Shown here piece by piece: positions 1 through 12,547 of a stretch of 64,000 nucleotides of DNA. Positions within the stretch are counted from its first letter, which is position 1. Every line of letters starts with the position of its first letter. This stretch comes from Epiperipatus broadwayi (Eukaryota > Onychophora > Udeonychophora > Euonychophora > Peripatidae): the NCBI GenBank assembly GCA_028023455.1, contig JAQFVV010006221.1:1676001-1740000 (forward strand), in the 5' to 3' direction. Made by a program: the position numbers and the translations under genes. The notes beneath the pieces are model-generated. The model had not been told where the DNA came from. It saw only the letters and a list, made by a program, of their open reading frames with translations, and ran no database searches.

Positions 1-179
1 CAAATCATAATTAATCATAATTCAGTCATCTTAAAAGTACTATATAAATGTATGAATTTTTTTTAGTAGAAATAACTACGAATAAAAACTACTGTAATTT
101 ATAAGGAAAATAAAAGATGAATATCACAACAAAATGTGTACTTACCCAAATAACGATTACTGCGGTGGACTGAACTAGC

Positions 180-742
180 TTATATGTCGTAGAATTGCAC
201 CAAAATGACCATCTTTGTAGGTACACCTCCACATAGAGTTTCGTCTATTTCCACAATTGTGCTAGGGCCTCCAATTTTCCACCTTTCACTATGTAACAGC
301 TTCCATGCACATACTTCGCGGAGATAGTTGTTCCAGTCAATCACAGTCTTGTCCGCCATTTCTAACTGGTCAGCACAAAATAGGATAGATGTTAATTCTC
401 TGGACCAACAATATATAAAATGGAGAGCCATTAGAAAGATATTCTGGAGCCTTCAAACCACGTGCCTTTTCTTATGGGAGTTTTTTTCAGACAATCTTTC
501 AAATTGCACCGCCACTGTTTTTCAGTACCATGGATGTACTTCTTATCTCATGGCTGTTTTCGCACAATTTCACGCGGTGTAAAACTCCTTCTTGTTGGGG
601 GAAAGCTATTGCCTCTTCTTCACATTTTGGGAGATCCCACAACTTCAGATCTCTTGTTTCAATATTAGCCATTTCTAAATTGATGTCTAAAAATGGAAAA
701 TCTGGAAAATTAATAAAATATAAAATACATCCACTTAATATC
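180..742 (-). pseudogene. Merlin-type (IS1016/ISXO2-like) DNA transposase relic
   Basis: Two minus-strand frames joined by a frameshift near 500 read as the N-terminal half of a Merlin/ISXO2-like transposase. The upstream frame carries a CEEEAIAFPQQEGVL stretch and a Cys/His cluster (CENSH). The following frame reads IRKGTWFEGSRISF and then IGGPSTIVEIDET, where the VEIDE aspartate fits the first acidic residue of the DDE site. Merlin elements encode cut-and-paste transposases with this order: Cys-rich N-terminus, R-KG-WFEGS helix, then VEIDE. The rest of the catalytic domain is missing after about residue 75 of the second frame, and stops interrupt the joint. I found no terminal inverted repeats. 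It is a dead fragment; assignment rests on motif recognition, not on a database search. Confidence 0.6.
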
Positions 743-942
743 ATAGAAGAAATAACATGTAAATTACTTACAATTGTTGAGAAAGTAATGATTTCTTTTT
801 AAAAAATGGTAAAAAAATTGCTGAACTATTAAAACACTGAAAATGAAATCACTGAAAAAAATGCTGCTGCACTGAAAAAACGATGCAACAAATAGGAAGA
901 AATCCACTTTTAAATCTCGTGGGTCGAAAAAAATCTCGTGAA

Positions 943-1161
943 TAAAAAAATCAAATCTCTTGAATTAGTCATATCAGCGTCTTCATTGTCATGACAACTT
1001 TCATGTGTTCTTCCAGTGATGCAAAGATTGTATAATTACAGCTGTATGCCTTCAGGCTTATGATGTCATAGCAAGGTAACAAAAAATCAAATCTCTAGAA
1101 TTAGTCATGTCAGTCTCTTCGTTGCCATGACAACGTTCATTACGTCATAGCAAGGTAAATA
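943..1161. repeat. imperfect direct duplication, ~138 bp period
   Basis: A block beginning AAAAAATCAAATCTCT and containing a TTAGTCAT-TCAG core, GTCATGACAAC/GCCATGACAAC and TCATAGCAAGGTAA occurs at about 943-1079 and again at 1081-1161. The copies differ by point changes. It lies beside the Merlin relic; a link to that element is a guess. Confidence 0.5.
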
Positions 1162-1331
1162 CTGGATCACCGCTTTTGAATAAAAAAGATGTTTCTATTT
1201 TCTCCAAAAAAAAATCATGGTAATTAAAAGAAAAAATAAGTAAACTATAATAAATCATTTACTATACAGTTTTTAAAATATATCACTTGTTTAATAATAT
1301 GTCAAAAAAAAAGCTAAGAAAAAAGAATGTT

Positions 1332-1498
1332 CTTTACTATTTATATTATTTATTTAATAAAAAACAAATTCAGATAAAAACACAATATTTAATCAGTTTT
1401 TTAATAATATATCCAAAAATAGGTAAGCACAAAGATGGTGTACTTTACTATTTATTTTATTTATTTAATAAAAAAAGATAAAAACACAATATTTAATA
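1332..1498. repeat. AT-rich direct duplication
   Basis: CTTTACTATTTAT-TTATTTATTTAATAAAAAA followed by AGATAAAAACACAATATTTAAT occurs at 1332-1393 and at 1443-1498. It has no recognised coding content; the short ORF across it is an AT-rich artefact. Confidence 0.5.
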
Positions 1499-1499
1499 T

Positions 1500-4055
1500 G
1501 TTGCAGCCAGATAATGTTATATTTCAATGTTTTTGACTAGCAACAGCACCATCCAGTGACCTGTACTGTCATTGATACTTGTACTGCAAAAAGAAGTTGT
1601 TTTTTTGGAGTTGAATTAATTACTTGGCCAAGGAGAAAGCAATACATTTATAAATATCTGTTGATGAATGTACAAGGAAAAAATTAATAAATCTACTGAA
1701 AAAGTAAAAGAGAAGACATGGAATAAACTGTTGTCACTGTTGCTGGACAAAGAAGTTTGTAAAAACTGAAAATAAAACTCTAAAAGAAAACTTCATGGAT
1801 TACATGGGGTAAAGTTATAATCATTCCAGGATCCATGTTTGGGCTCCAGCTGCCTTTCCTATCTATTCCATGAGAACTCATTATGATATCCATTGCCCTA
1901 AGTATACTACTTACCATCAGGAACCACAACAACTGGATTTAGTGCATTATGTCCACCATTCCTAGAAATTGTGTAAAAGAAATCAAAAGAAATATGTTAT
2001 TAGGAGGTGGAGTCAATAATTGGAAGACTCAAATAGAAAAGATGGACACTAAGTTTTGACCCTAATCCCCGGATTATAAGGTAATGAGTGCACTCAGAGA
2101 CATATATATATTGGGTACTAAATACCAGTAAATATACATTTGCATCATTTCTAACTCACAAATCCCATTAAAGCTGTGTGATAATGTAACTTTTTGTATG
2201 TATTTTTTTTGTTTTTATTTCTCTTTAATTGTAATTTTAAAAATAATAAGAATATTTTATTGTATACATGATTTATGCTATGTTGTTTTTTTATATAATA
2301 AATGCTAATAGGTTTCCAATTAAATTGTTTAATTCATCTTAATATATGTGTTATACAAATTATTTGTGTACTTTATCATTAACTTAGTGATATATTTGTA
2401 TATGTGTTGGCATGCCTCCAATAAATATTTGAGGTAGGACAGATTAGATAGAAAAGGGTGTGGGGATTTTAAAAGTCTTATTTCAAACTATAGTTGGAAT
2501 TAAAGTAGATAGGAATTCAGAAAGAAAGAAAAAAGGAAAATGAGTGTTCATTTGGAAAGCTAGTTTACTCACCACATCTTCTCTGGAAAATTGCACTATC
2601 ACATCTGAGCATGAGTTAGTTTTAAGATTGACATAAGTTAATGTTACTGAGTCAGACAAATTATTAGTAGACCCTATGGTTCTTGTTAATGAGCAGAATT
2701 GGTGCTTGGTAATGAACAAAAAGTCATTGACCATAAACATAGAAATCTATGAAGAAAGAAAGTTAAAACTGGAAGAGACAGGATTATCCAAAATTTACCA
2801 ATATATGATATTTTTGTGGTCTATTCTTTTCTATAACCTTTAGAATGACCCAGAAACAGGGAAAACTTTGTCAAAAGGGGGAATATTTCATACTCTGTAG
2901 TCAAGTTGCAAGCTTTTAGTGTCCATATATATTCAATGGACCATTAGTAAAAATGGATTTCCATTCTTGCTATTAAAAGGTGGGAAAGTTGCCTTGACAG
3001 CAGTCAGAAATATTGATTACTATATTTTACTGTGAATGTTTAGGTGGTTACTGGTTGGAACTAAATTATATCATTATCCCAGATTAGCTTTAGGCATTAT
3101 TTTGCTTATTATTTCTAAATAATACATGGGCAATTTAAAAGTATTGCGATTTGTAATGTTAATTGACTACACCTTTACCCCTCTTAGCGATGGCAATTGG
3201 TTCTCCAGAACTCATCGTTAAGCAAGAATATCATACACAGAATACATATTTATAATGGGTGTCTATGGGATAAAAATTGATCGGTTCCTAAAGCTAAAAA
3301 ATTACATTAACTTGGGAATAAAGTACATATTAAAAAAATGATTTATCGAATGCAGTGTACGTGTAAACTATACAGTATCTAAAAAGAAAAGCTTTATATT
3401 ATTAGGAAAAAAAATGCATATTTTCTCGGTTTAAAAAGTACAGTACAGCAAAAAGAAAGAGAAAGTGAAACTACATTTTAATTTAAATTTTTATATTCTT
3501 TGGCCAAAGTTTTTCATCGTAATGAAAAAAAATCCATACTGAATTAGTTTGTCCATCTTTTTATAGTAAATGCACATGGATGGACAGCTCACCAACAAAC
3601 ATCAGCCAGCCTGATAATCTTATTGGCTTATTACCTCTGCATTTAAGATCAAGACACAACATAGTCTTTCTTCTCAATTGCTTAATACTTCAATTGACTT
3701 TGCTTAAAGATAGGGTAAATGTGTGTGTATGAATAAAGTCTTTTTAAATAGATATTTACATTAATAATAAACAAATCTAGAGTACAGCCTTATTTTTGGG
3801 AGGTTATAAAATCATCAGTAAAAATAGTAATTGGTGGCTGAAGATCATAATTGTTGATATAGACTATCATTTGATAATGAAATTTTATTTAGATAGAAAT
3901 AGATTCCAATCATTTTAAAATGAAAGAAAATTACACAGATTGAAAAAAAAAATATTTACTATTGATTTTGTGAATTTAAAAACACAAGTGGAATGTGATT
4001 CAATGTAAATAGTAAGAAAATAACATTGTAGAAATTGTCAGAGTTGCAAGATTAG
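1500..4055. other. unassigned AT-rich stretch
   Basis: I see no gene, RNA or clear repeat structure here. The short ORF near 2483-2740 (minus) has no recognisable motif. Confidence 0.5.
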
Positions 4056-4059
4056 TTAT

Positions 4060-4480
4060 TCAACTTAATGGATGATAGCAAATAAAGATAATTCAAGTTT
4101 AGGTCCCCAAAGTTCTTATTGTGATAAAGAAGTAGAGAATTTTTACATGAATGTACAAATGCTTTTAATCAACCCTCACAATGTTTTTAAATTATCACAT
4201 GAGCCTTTAACGCTAAAATTGGGTAAATTTGGCTCTGGTGAGGAAATGGGAGAAGACACAGATTTGTGGAAGTCAAAGAAAAATGTGTACATTATGAAGT
4301 CTTCCTTTGAAAAAGGAGCTAAATGAAAATAGACATGGAAGCATCAAATAATAGTATTGCAGAAATGGATTATATTTTGACCAATAAAAAATAATTCAAG
4401 ATTGTAATATCTTTAATGATCATCGATTTAGTAAAATGTAAGAACATGTTAATGGAAAACTAGAGAGAGAATTTTTTTTT
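4060..4480 (+). pseudogene. RTE-like LINE endonuclease fragment
   Basis: Plus-strand frames match the middle and end of an apurinic-like endonuclease domain of RTE-type LINEs (often annotated as craniofacial development protein 2-like). The open part, about 4072-4323, contains SSYCDKEVENFYMNVQMLL, FKL, then GKFGSGEEMGEDTDLW. After a frameshift the sequence reads TWKASNNSIAEMDYILTNKK and then a decayed DHRF corresponding to the SDHRLVR motif. The expected GDFNAK motif is lost just before GKFG. The reverse transcriptase does not follow. This is an old internal fragment. The 3' end of a similar element lies at about 7790-8005, possibly from the same original insertion. Confidence 0.65.
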
Positions 4481-4880
4481 TTAAGAAAAACAATGTTAAC
4501 ACTTGATATTTCTTAAATTAGACTTGCAAATCATTTTAATAGATTAATAGATTTTAAAAATGGTGGAGATTTGAATGAATCAATAAGATAATTGATACAA
4601 TATTAAGAACTAATTATTTCAATCTGAGCTTAAGTAGACACGCTTCTTGTATTATTTCTTTATATAAAGACTTCAGTAAAAGGGTCATTTCTAAGACAAT
4701 AAATCTTGTTTTCCATTTTCTGCTAATAGTACTGGTAAATCAGTTAGGGGGTTAATTAAAATTGTTACTTGGCAGGCAGTTTTTTCTATTTAAAATATAA
4801 ATGCCATTCTTTAGCAGCTTTTTAAAAAATTATTTAAAATTGAAGTAGGATTTTCTTTAAGTCATATTACATAATTGTTG

Positions 4881-5238
4881 TTATATATAGAGCTTGCAAA
4901 ACAAGCTCTTAACAAGCTTTGAGAATATCCTCAACCCCAGACCGGTTTCTGCACCTAGCGTCGTCAGTAAGGTGCCAGGATATTCATTAGATTAAAAATA
5001 CTAAGACAAGGCCAGCACTTTATCTAATGTATAACTATTGAGAAAAAAATCTGAAATTTTCAGACATCCATATGTCTAAAAATCCAGCAATTTAACCCAA
5101 ATAGCCATATGTGACTGAACTAAGTTTAGATACACCATATATTAATAGCCTTAGCAATATAAAGTCACCAAACCGGTTTGGGGTTGAGGATATTCCCAAA
5201 GCTTGTTAAGAGCTTGTTTTGCAGGCTCTATATATAAC
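4881..5238. mobile_element. fold-back MITE, family FB-B, copy 1
   Basis: Inverted arms at 4881-4948 and 5171-5238 share TATATATAGAGC, CAAGCTCTTAACAAGCTT, AATATCCTCAACCCC and ACCGGTTT. The interior carries AAAATCTGAAATTTTCAGAC, itself near-palindromic and shared with the FB-B copy at 62085-62536. No coding capacity. The right flank (5268-5290) carries a GGTCATGTGACATCTGACTT motif that recurs near 58322. Confidence 0.75.
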
Positions 5239-5299
5239 ATTTGTAAATACGAGCTTTATTAAAATTAGGTCATGTGACATCTGACTTTTTTTTTTATAT

Positions 5300-6490
5300 C
5301 AATACATAATTGTTGGTAGATTATTCAGAAGTTTTTTAAACTATTTATATTTACTGACATATTTTCCCCACTAACCTGAAAAGCTGTGACATAATATTGG
5401 GGTTATTTATAAAAATATTATACATGGGAAAAAGAAATGCGAATAACTCCATGTGTTTGTGTGTTTAATTTTAATAAATCAGATATATTAATCTTTAATC
5501 GAGTTTTAAAGTTTATATCTGTGCTAGATATAATCTCTAATTTAGTAAATAATTAATAAGAGTCATTATTATATTTATCCAAAGTCGATGGTGTCAAAGA
5601 TTTGGTTTTGAGTTAATTTGACACTTATAATTCAAAACGTAATTGATAAAAGTTTTATCAATACTCTTTTAAAAATAATTAGCTTAAAAAAATTCGTTAG
5701 CAACTAATTTTTACTTTAAAAGTATCTTACATTATCTTCTAATTAACTGCAATTAGAATGTTTGATTAAGAAAACTAATTAACTCTTGAACATAAGATTT
5801 TTGTACATTAACAAAAGTAAATAGACATGTTTTGTTGTTATTAAAAATAAATTCTATTTGCGTCTTTTTAAATCAAGATGAACCTTGTAGAATGGGGGGG
5901 GGGGGTATTTACACATCTTTTTACAAAAAAAAAAAAAATCCATCTTCTCTTTCTTTTTACAGTTAAAATAAAATATTACAATTTTAATCACTTTTTTAAA
6001 ATACTTGCTTTTTCTTTTAAATAATTTATATTTATTTTAATTGAAATTTATGTTTTTCCATATATATATAGGCCAACCTGCTAACCCTATCAAACAAAAT
6101 AATTTAAATTTTTGCTAATATTAGCAAATGAAATCATTTGCCAATGTATATTTATTTTAACGTTTTTATATCTGAGTTTGAAATAATAATTTCTAGCTTA
6201 ATAAAATCTTACTAATAATTATTAATGTATATATCTGAATCGGATATCAAAATTAAGAGTATAGAAAGATTGACATTATATATATATAATTCATAATTAT
6301 TAAGTATTGATTTTTACATGCACAACAATATTTCTCCTTAATAATATTATAATGAATTATTACATAGCTGGTTATACTCTATCATATAATTCAGTATCTA
6401 GTCAACAAGATATTATAATTCAAAGATAATTATTGATATTATTAGAAGTAATTTGACACTGTTTGATTACTTTTAAAAAAAGTTCCATCA
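5300..6490. other. unassigned AT-rich stretch with homopolymers
   Basis: Very AT-rich sequence with a G run near 5894-5905 and an A run near 5925-5938. I see no gene or bounded element. Confidence 0.5.
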
Positions 6491-6496
6491 AGTGGG

Positions 6497-6602
6497 TTTT
6501 TTTTTTATGTATTATAGTATCGGCCGGAAAGCGAACCCGCTTACCCGTAACAACTGTTTGTAAGGCGGCTGTGCTGACCTCTCGACCACCAAACGCTTGA
6601 CT
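6497..6602 (-). mobile_element. tRNA-derived SINE
   Basis: On the minus strand the sequence starts GTCAAGCGTTTGGTGGTCGA, with an A-box-like GGTGGTCGAGAGGTCAGCAC. It continues to a B-box-like GCGGGTTCGCTTTCC and ends in an A tail (complement of the T run at 6497-6506). The same head occurs at 20231, so this is a dispersed SINE and not a tRNA gene. The tRNA class is uncertain (Leu/Ser-like GAGAGGTCA arm). Confidence 0.75.
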
Positions 6603-7390
6603 CAAGTGATTTGTGTGAAAGTTGTGAGGGCAGTAAGTATGACACTCATTAATTAAGTTGTAGTAATTCCTTATTTATATACACTGAACAATGATAAACA
6701 TATCAGTTGGTTCAGATTACCATCTCCACATATATATACAATTAGTATTCAGCTTTATATTAAGATAACCAATCTTCATACTTTAATGAGTGCTGGTTTA
6801 GCACAAAGTACGTATATTGGTGGTTATTTATCTTTTCAACATGTGTGTGATCAGGTGAGTCAGCAATATAAAAAGGCACTGAGAGTTGTAGGTCGTGTGA
6901 AAGTCTGAGTTCGAATCCCGCATATATTATATATATAAATGCAGGTGTAAGCCTGTACAATGTATTAAAATAGATTATGCAGAATATGCACGTGCAAACA
7001 CACACTCAATTTGATTTAAACACGCATTTTAACTATTCTTCACATTAATGCTTTTCGTATTTTTTTTTTTTGTTAATTTTTTTTTAAAATGTAAATTTTA
7101 AAATATGTTTTTGATTTAATAACCTAATTAATTTAATGATTAAACGATTGTAATTCTTCATGTCACAGCTCTAATACCACAGTACCAGAGAATGGGATCT
7201 GGGCCAACTGTAAAGTGCTGGATGAGGATGAAAGGTGTATCTTGGAGATTATACATCTTTTTCACGTGCCATTCATCACATGCTTATGATTACACCTCTC
7301 CATAAGTATTAAAAACAGATAGATATCAGTTCCTACCTTTCATGAGAGTGGTGTAGTGAAAATTACATTACAGAAATAGTTACATCTTTG
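6603..7390. repeat. dispersed repeat related to the 21.5-22.3 kb tandem unit
   Basis: Segments 6603-6700 (GATTTGTGTGAAAGTTGTGA, ACTGAACAATGATAAA), 6780-6815 (GAGTGCTGGTTTAGCA) and 7190-7385 (GATCTGGGCCAACTG, GTAGTGAAAATTACATTACA) match, in order, parts of the units at 21502-22300. A weak tRNA-like stretch at about 6855-6925, with a B-box-like GAGTTCGAATCCCGC, lies between them. Confidence 0.6.
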
Positions 7391-7789
7391 TTTTTAAATC
7401 AACAAAAGAAAATGGATAAGTTTTTTTCTTTTGTTAAATAAAATTTTAAAAAAAAAACAGCATTGTTTTAAACAATAGAAAGAATTTTCTCCTATAAATG
7501 ACATATCACCGAATAGAAAGTATCACTGAATAGAAGCCCCTACAATTTGTATATTTTCAATATTGCTTTAAACTTTTAGCTTCCTTTAAAAAATGGTCTA
7601 TATCTTATTGTGAGAATAAAATTGCATTGGCTGTATAATTAAAGCACTTTATTTTCATAATATATAGCACATTTTCTGTTGCAACCATAAAAAAACATTG
7701 AAAATACCATTATGTATTTTAATATAATTCTCTATACATTCCTCATGATAAATTTCTCTTATGTCAATTTTATATATATATTAAGAAAA

Positions 7790-8005
7790 TATTGATAATA
7801 AATGGACAATTGAAATTTTAAACTGGATTCCAAGAGATTATAAAAGACCCAGAAAGAAACCACATGTGAGATGGATGGAGGAAATAAAAATGTGCAGGGG
7901 TGATGTGAAGAAAAGAAGCTAAAGATTAAAGAAGATGGATTGAACTTGGAGAAGCCTCCATTTTGCAGTGGATTGATAATGTTTGAAGATGATGATATAT
8001 TATTA
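7790..8005 (+). pseudogene. RTE-like LINE ORF C-terminus and 3' tail
   Basis: The plus strand reads ILNWIPRDYKRPRKKPHVRW followed by MEEIKMC, the W-PR-KR--GRP--RW-DDI signature near the C-terminus of RTE-type LINE proteins. After a frameshift it reads RRWIELGEASILQWIDNV and then a stop, matching the usual DRxxWrxlgEA-xQQWxDN ending. One in-frame stop sits before RRW. The stop is followed at once by GATGATGATATAT, in keeping with the short repeated tails of RTE elements. Nothing upstream of the C-terminus is preserved, as expected for a 5'-truncated copy. Confidence 0.65.
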
Positions 8006-8633
8006 TTTTTTTAGTATAATTTTTATAACTTTCATAAAAATTGTATAGCTTCCAAACTTGATTGTAGAAATTATTAATAAACATTGTATAAAATCAATAT
8101 CAAACTAGAAGTTGGGTTCTTTTTAAAAAACTTTCATAGAGTTTTCAGTCATCTGTGTTTATAAATGCATTAGTTATTTATAACATAAGCACTTTGTGAA
8201 TGTCTGGGTTGTAATACCTTTTACACTTTAAAATAAATAAAATAATACTACAATTCAACCATGAAATCAACCCCCCAAGATTCAAAATAAAATATTCAAG
8301 TGAAAAATTAATTCTTGACTTATATCCTGTCTTTTAGACAGGGTCACATTGCGATAATCATAGAACTGATGTTTGCACATATGATAGTGAATTGTTGCTA
8401 GGAATTAAAAAATAAAAAATCACTTCAAATGCAAAGTTAATGTGATAACTTTGTTAATTGTGAAAGAAGTTATGAAGTTAACGGAATATTCCAAAAAACA
8501 ATCAACTTATAAAAATCAAAGAACTGTGGTAGGATTACTGGTATTTCTGGAACTGCAACAATTACATACACAAGGCATAATGACATTAACTGTTTCTATT
8601 TCTTCTATACTGAATGTAATAAATGTAATATGC

Positions 8634-8773
8634 AACTATAGAGAAGCTTGTTATTTCTATAAATTAAATGTGGCTAAATGCTTTTGAGGGCATTAAATGT
8701 CCTCATAGTCATTAATACCTCCAAAAGCACTTAGCTGTATTTAATTATAGAAATAATAAGCTTCTCTATAGTT
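8634..8773. mobile_element. hairpin MITE-like inverted repeat
   Basis: Arms 8634-8690 (AACTATAGAGAAGCTTGTTA, ending TGCTTTTGAGG) and 8718-8773 (CCTCCAAAAGCAC, ending AAGCTTCTCTATAGTT) are inverted copies around a loop of about 27 bp. Weaker similarity extends outwards (AATGTAA / TTACATT). Too short to encode protein. Confidence 0.7.
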
Positions 8774-8828
8774 GTGTATAAACACACATGTTACATTTAT
8801 CCACAATATATGTATGCAAACTGAAAAG

Positions 8829-8912
8829 GCTGAATTTTTCCTCTTTTTTTACATATTCTTCAACTTACCCTTGAAGTCAAAGAATATATAAAAAAAGAAG
8901 AAAAATTCAGCT
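8829..8912. repeat. hairpin
   Basis: GCTGAATTTTTCCTCTTTTT with ACATATTCTT pairs with AAGAATAT and AAAAAGAAGAAAAATTCAGC, leaving a loop of about 20 bp. It follows the hairpin at 8634-8773 and may belong to the same composite insertion. Confidence 0.65.
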
Positions 8913-9371
8913 TATAAAAACTTTTTACAAAACATCAACTAGAGAGATGCCATCTGAAGCAAGTAAAAAAAAAATGAATATATAGGTTAAGCTATTAATA
9001 CAAATTTAAAAACAATCACCATTATTAATTTGTGCATTGAAAATATTTTAAAAAAATTTTAATTTCTAAGACATAGTATATATGTGCTGCTATTATGTTA
9101 AGAAAACATCTTAAGAAGCAATTATTGTATAAGAAAGTTTAGTTGAAATTTATGAGTTTAACATTATGTTAAAGTTATATTTTTTTGCATTTTATAATCA
9201 AAACTTTTCATTATTAAAAAAAAAGAAAAAAAAAAACTAGTTTTTTTGGGGAAAAAATTATCAATTGAACACATTCACTTATGTACATAGTTACATTTAA
9301 GTATATTTTATATGTGAAATGTAAATGTGGATATGAGTGAATGTTGTCACTTCATATTCATATTTAAATAA

Positions 9372-9373
<2 letters not shown>

Positions 9374-9423
<50 letters not shown>
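9374..9423. repeat. (TC)n microsatellite
   Basis: About 50 bp of uninterrupted TC dinucleotides. Confidence 0.95.
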
Positions 9424-9428
<5 letters not shown>

Positions 9429-11600
9429 AATACTTTATAGTCTTTTTCAAGACTGCTATTTATTTTTTTTATTGATGTCTTAATGTGTAAAATTTTAAAA
9501 TTAAAACATATCATAAATGCTAAATACAGTACACATATATATATATTGAACCAGATATTTTATTCACTTCAAGAGTTTCATCATGAAATTAAAACTAACT
9601 TTTGTTTTAATAAAGTTTTATATGTTGTAGCACACATACACAGCTATATTTTAAAATTCTGTGATTTTAATTTTGTCTTCAATAGATTATACTTTTTAGT
9701 TTAAAAATAAGTTTCTTTTGATACTTTTTTTAATCAAATTGTAAAAACATTCTAATTTGAAAAGTTTTAATCCTTTCTGAGAAAGCTTTTCATTTTGGAA
9801 AATTTTTAATTGGATTCCTATTTCTTTGTTAGTAATCTAATTTTGATTTATTTGTAAAAAAAAAAAAAGGTGAGACTTAATTTTGCATTTAATTTTCTTT
9901 AATTAATTTTGGATGTTAGGAACCCTGATCAGATTTTAAATTAAGATTAAGTCTGAGATAGAGATTTGCCCTGGGAAAAAACTGCTAATTAAAGATGATT
10001 CGAGAGATGAGTGCATATAAATAATTCTGGGATTTTGGACTCTTTATTATAAAGCTATTCACTTTTATTCTACTTGTGATGGGTATTGGTTCAATTTTGT
10101 ATGCTACTAGTGATTCAGATTTGGAATTCTGTACTAACTGATTGAAAAAAATTATGCCTATGTCTGAAGATCACCATTGCTAATAGTACCTTTTGTTGTT
10201 CACCATTAGGAAATTCTGCTGAAATTAGTAATTCCAATTGCTAAATAAGATTGTCTCTGCAGAATTTCAAAATTACATACCATGATTAATCTTATCTACA
10301 ACATGACATGCTAAACCAAGCCAAAAATGAACTCCAGATCCCAGATTGTTTCTTCAATATCATGTCATAAAAGCCTGAACAAGAATTGATCCCTAGGAAT
10401 ACCTTCAGCCTCCTGAACATGTAAATGGAAAACTAAAATCTTTGTAGGAACTTTCAAATGAAATAAACTGTGTGCACTGCTGAAAGACATCAGCTGGACC
10501 TAGCATTATGTCTTGAGGTAAAATGTTTTCATATCTTAATCAGGGTTTAAATCTCTTATTAAAGTCTCAGCTTAGTCTTAAAAGAAATTTCTCTTTATAA
10601 TATGTTTTGTTTATTAAATTTAAATATCTTTCATGTATTTTATTAGGTATTTTATTTATAGTGTGTATTGGAATTGTAGTTTTAAGATTTCCTATTTTTA
10701 ATTTATTTATCTGAGAGTGTATTCCGAGTTTCTATTTCATATGCTTTGTATACTTGTTTCTTTTTATATTACTAACCCTTGATAAATACTTGGGCAGATA
10801 TTAGTAAATTTTTTTATCTCATCTGTCCCCTTTTCATTAAAATTAATTTAAATAAGCTTGGTTTGCATTTCCTGCAGACCGTAAATCTTTTGGCTGGTAG
10901 TTTATCAAGTGTATTGTTCCCTTTTCTTAAATCAGAGATTTTGTTTTCTTCTATTTAACATTATGCATAACTGTAATCTGCTCTTGTTCTATTTTTTTAT
11001 TGTCTTATATTTGGGTCAACCATGAATTGCCTTAAAAGTAGAATATCACGAGCTGTTCTGTGGACGTATGACATTCTTGGACATAATCCTTTATTCCACA
11101 TCAAGGAAAGCTCACATGCACTGTTTCATTGTATTCCTTGCAAGACCATTTTATTTGTGAAATCTCTAAATAGGGAAACTGGAATTAGTTTTTATAAATT
11201 GCTAGCAGGAAGATATTACAAATCCTTCTCTTTTTAAATCATAAGGGAGAAAACAAACTTATCTGCCAGGATATTCAATGTTTCAAAACTCATGTACACT
11301 CTCTGAAACATTTCAGTGAAATCTAGGTCAAACTTTTGTATTTTGTTTGCCTGAGATTTATTTCTTTTCTTGAATTTAATAAATTTTAAAATTATTTAAA
11401 ATTATTTTTGCTGACATTTGTCTCTGTTATCTTTTCTCAATTGTCTGAATAATGTTAAAGATCTCTTTCTCTCCCTGAGTCTAGCTGGTTGCAATCATCA
11501 TCATTATCAACTTTTGATCACCATAAATTAAATTCTCTAGGTCATTAGTGACCTGGTGGTGTCCTCGTTGATCAAAAAAAGATAGAAGTGACCGATACAA
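9424..11600. other. unassigned AT-rich stretch
   Basis: No recognised gene. A 71-codon ORF at 11022-11237 (+) shows no motif I can place. ACCCTGAT near 9922 and ATCAGGGT near 10541 are inverted, but the similarity does not extend. Confidence 0.45.
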
Positions 11601-11605
11601 TATAT

Positions 11606-11769
11606 AATCATTAAAAGCTAGTCAACACTTAGACAATCCCGATATCAATAACAATCAGCAATTTCTAATTGTTGAAGGGTGTTAAAAGAGGTTACCTTGA
11701 CAATATTAAGAAATTGTTGGTTGTTGTTGATATTGGGACTGTCTATGTGTTGACTGGTTTTTAATGATT
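11606..11769. mobile_element. hairpin MITE
   Basis: Arms 11606-11667 (AATCATTAAAAGCTAGTCAA, GACAATCCCGATATCAA) and 11709-11769 (TTGATATTGGGACTGTC, TTGACTGGTTTTTAATGATT) are inverted copies of about 62 bp around a 41-bp loop. Non-coding. Confidence 0.75.
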
Positions 11770-11839
11770 TCTTTATCATTATTATATTTATTATTTAAAT
11801 ATACATATATTAAATTAAAGATTCTCACATGTTACAGAA

Positions 11840-11930
11840 ATATTATTTGGGTTCATCTGTACTAATGTATATATATACCAATGTTTCAGCTGAATCATAC
11901 TAGCCCTCATCAGGGTAGTGAATATTATAA
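11840..11930 (+). repeat. PLE-tail-like repeat fragment
   Basis: GGGTTCATCTGTACTAATGT, then ATATATACCAATGTTTCAGC and CCTCATCAGGG, resemble the hairpin repeats at 56812-56984 and 61811-61966 (GGTTCATCTGTGTTAAAA, ATATACCAATGTTTCGA). Fragment only. Confidence 0.45.
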
Positions 11931-12547
11931 AAATGTTTGCAGAGGTGCTGTAAATATTGACATACAACAATATTGAGTTCTATCATTAAAAAACAGGTAG
12001 AAATAATAAAAATCAGAAACAATTTAGATTAATGGTTTTTTAAAAAAATTCTTCCAAATAAAAAGTATTTTACAAGTATCATCATTTTTGTGTTTTTTAA
12101 GGATCTCAATGCTTTGGTGACTTTACATTGTTTGAAAATATCACACCTGGATAAAATTCTGGTGTTAGAGAAATCAATACTATGACCTGTATCCATACCA
12201 TAGAGTAAGATTTCTGGTGATAATGAATGCTGTTTTACTGCATTAACATGTTCTTATTTCCTAGCAATGATGTGGTCATTGCTAATATTTATATACGAAG
12301 CTCTATGGATTCACATGAAATGTTATAAACTCCATGGTCTACAAGAGATGTTGAGTCTTCAGGTCTGGATAGAATGCTACTAATTTTTTGGTAAGTAGTA
12401 TATGATGTTTTTATGCTATAACATTTTAAAACATGTCCAGTATTGTCTGTAATTCCTTTTATATAAGGAATACAAACTCTAATTATTGTTTTAAGCCAAT
12501 AAACATCACATGACCATCACCTCTTATGCTTGTGTATAACTGTTGTT

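Noticed and set aside
6497-6602. Functional tRNA gene on the minus strand
   Set aside because: It has an A tail and a second truncated copy at 20231; it is a SINE.
11022-11237. 71-aa plus-strand ORF
   Set aside because: No recognisable domain, repeat or favourable context; probably chance.
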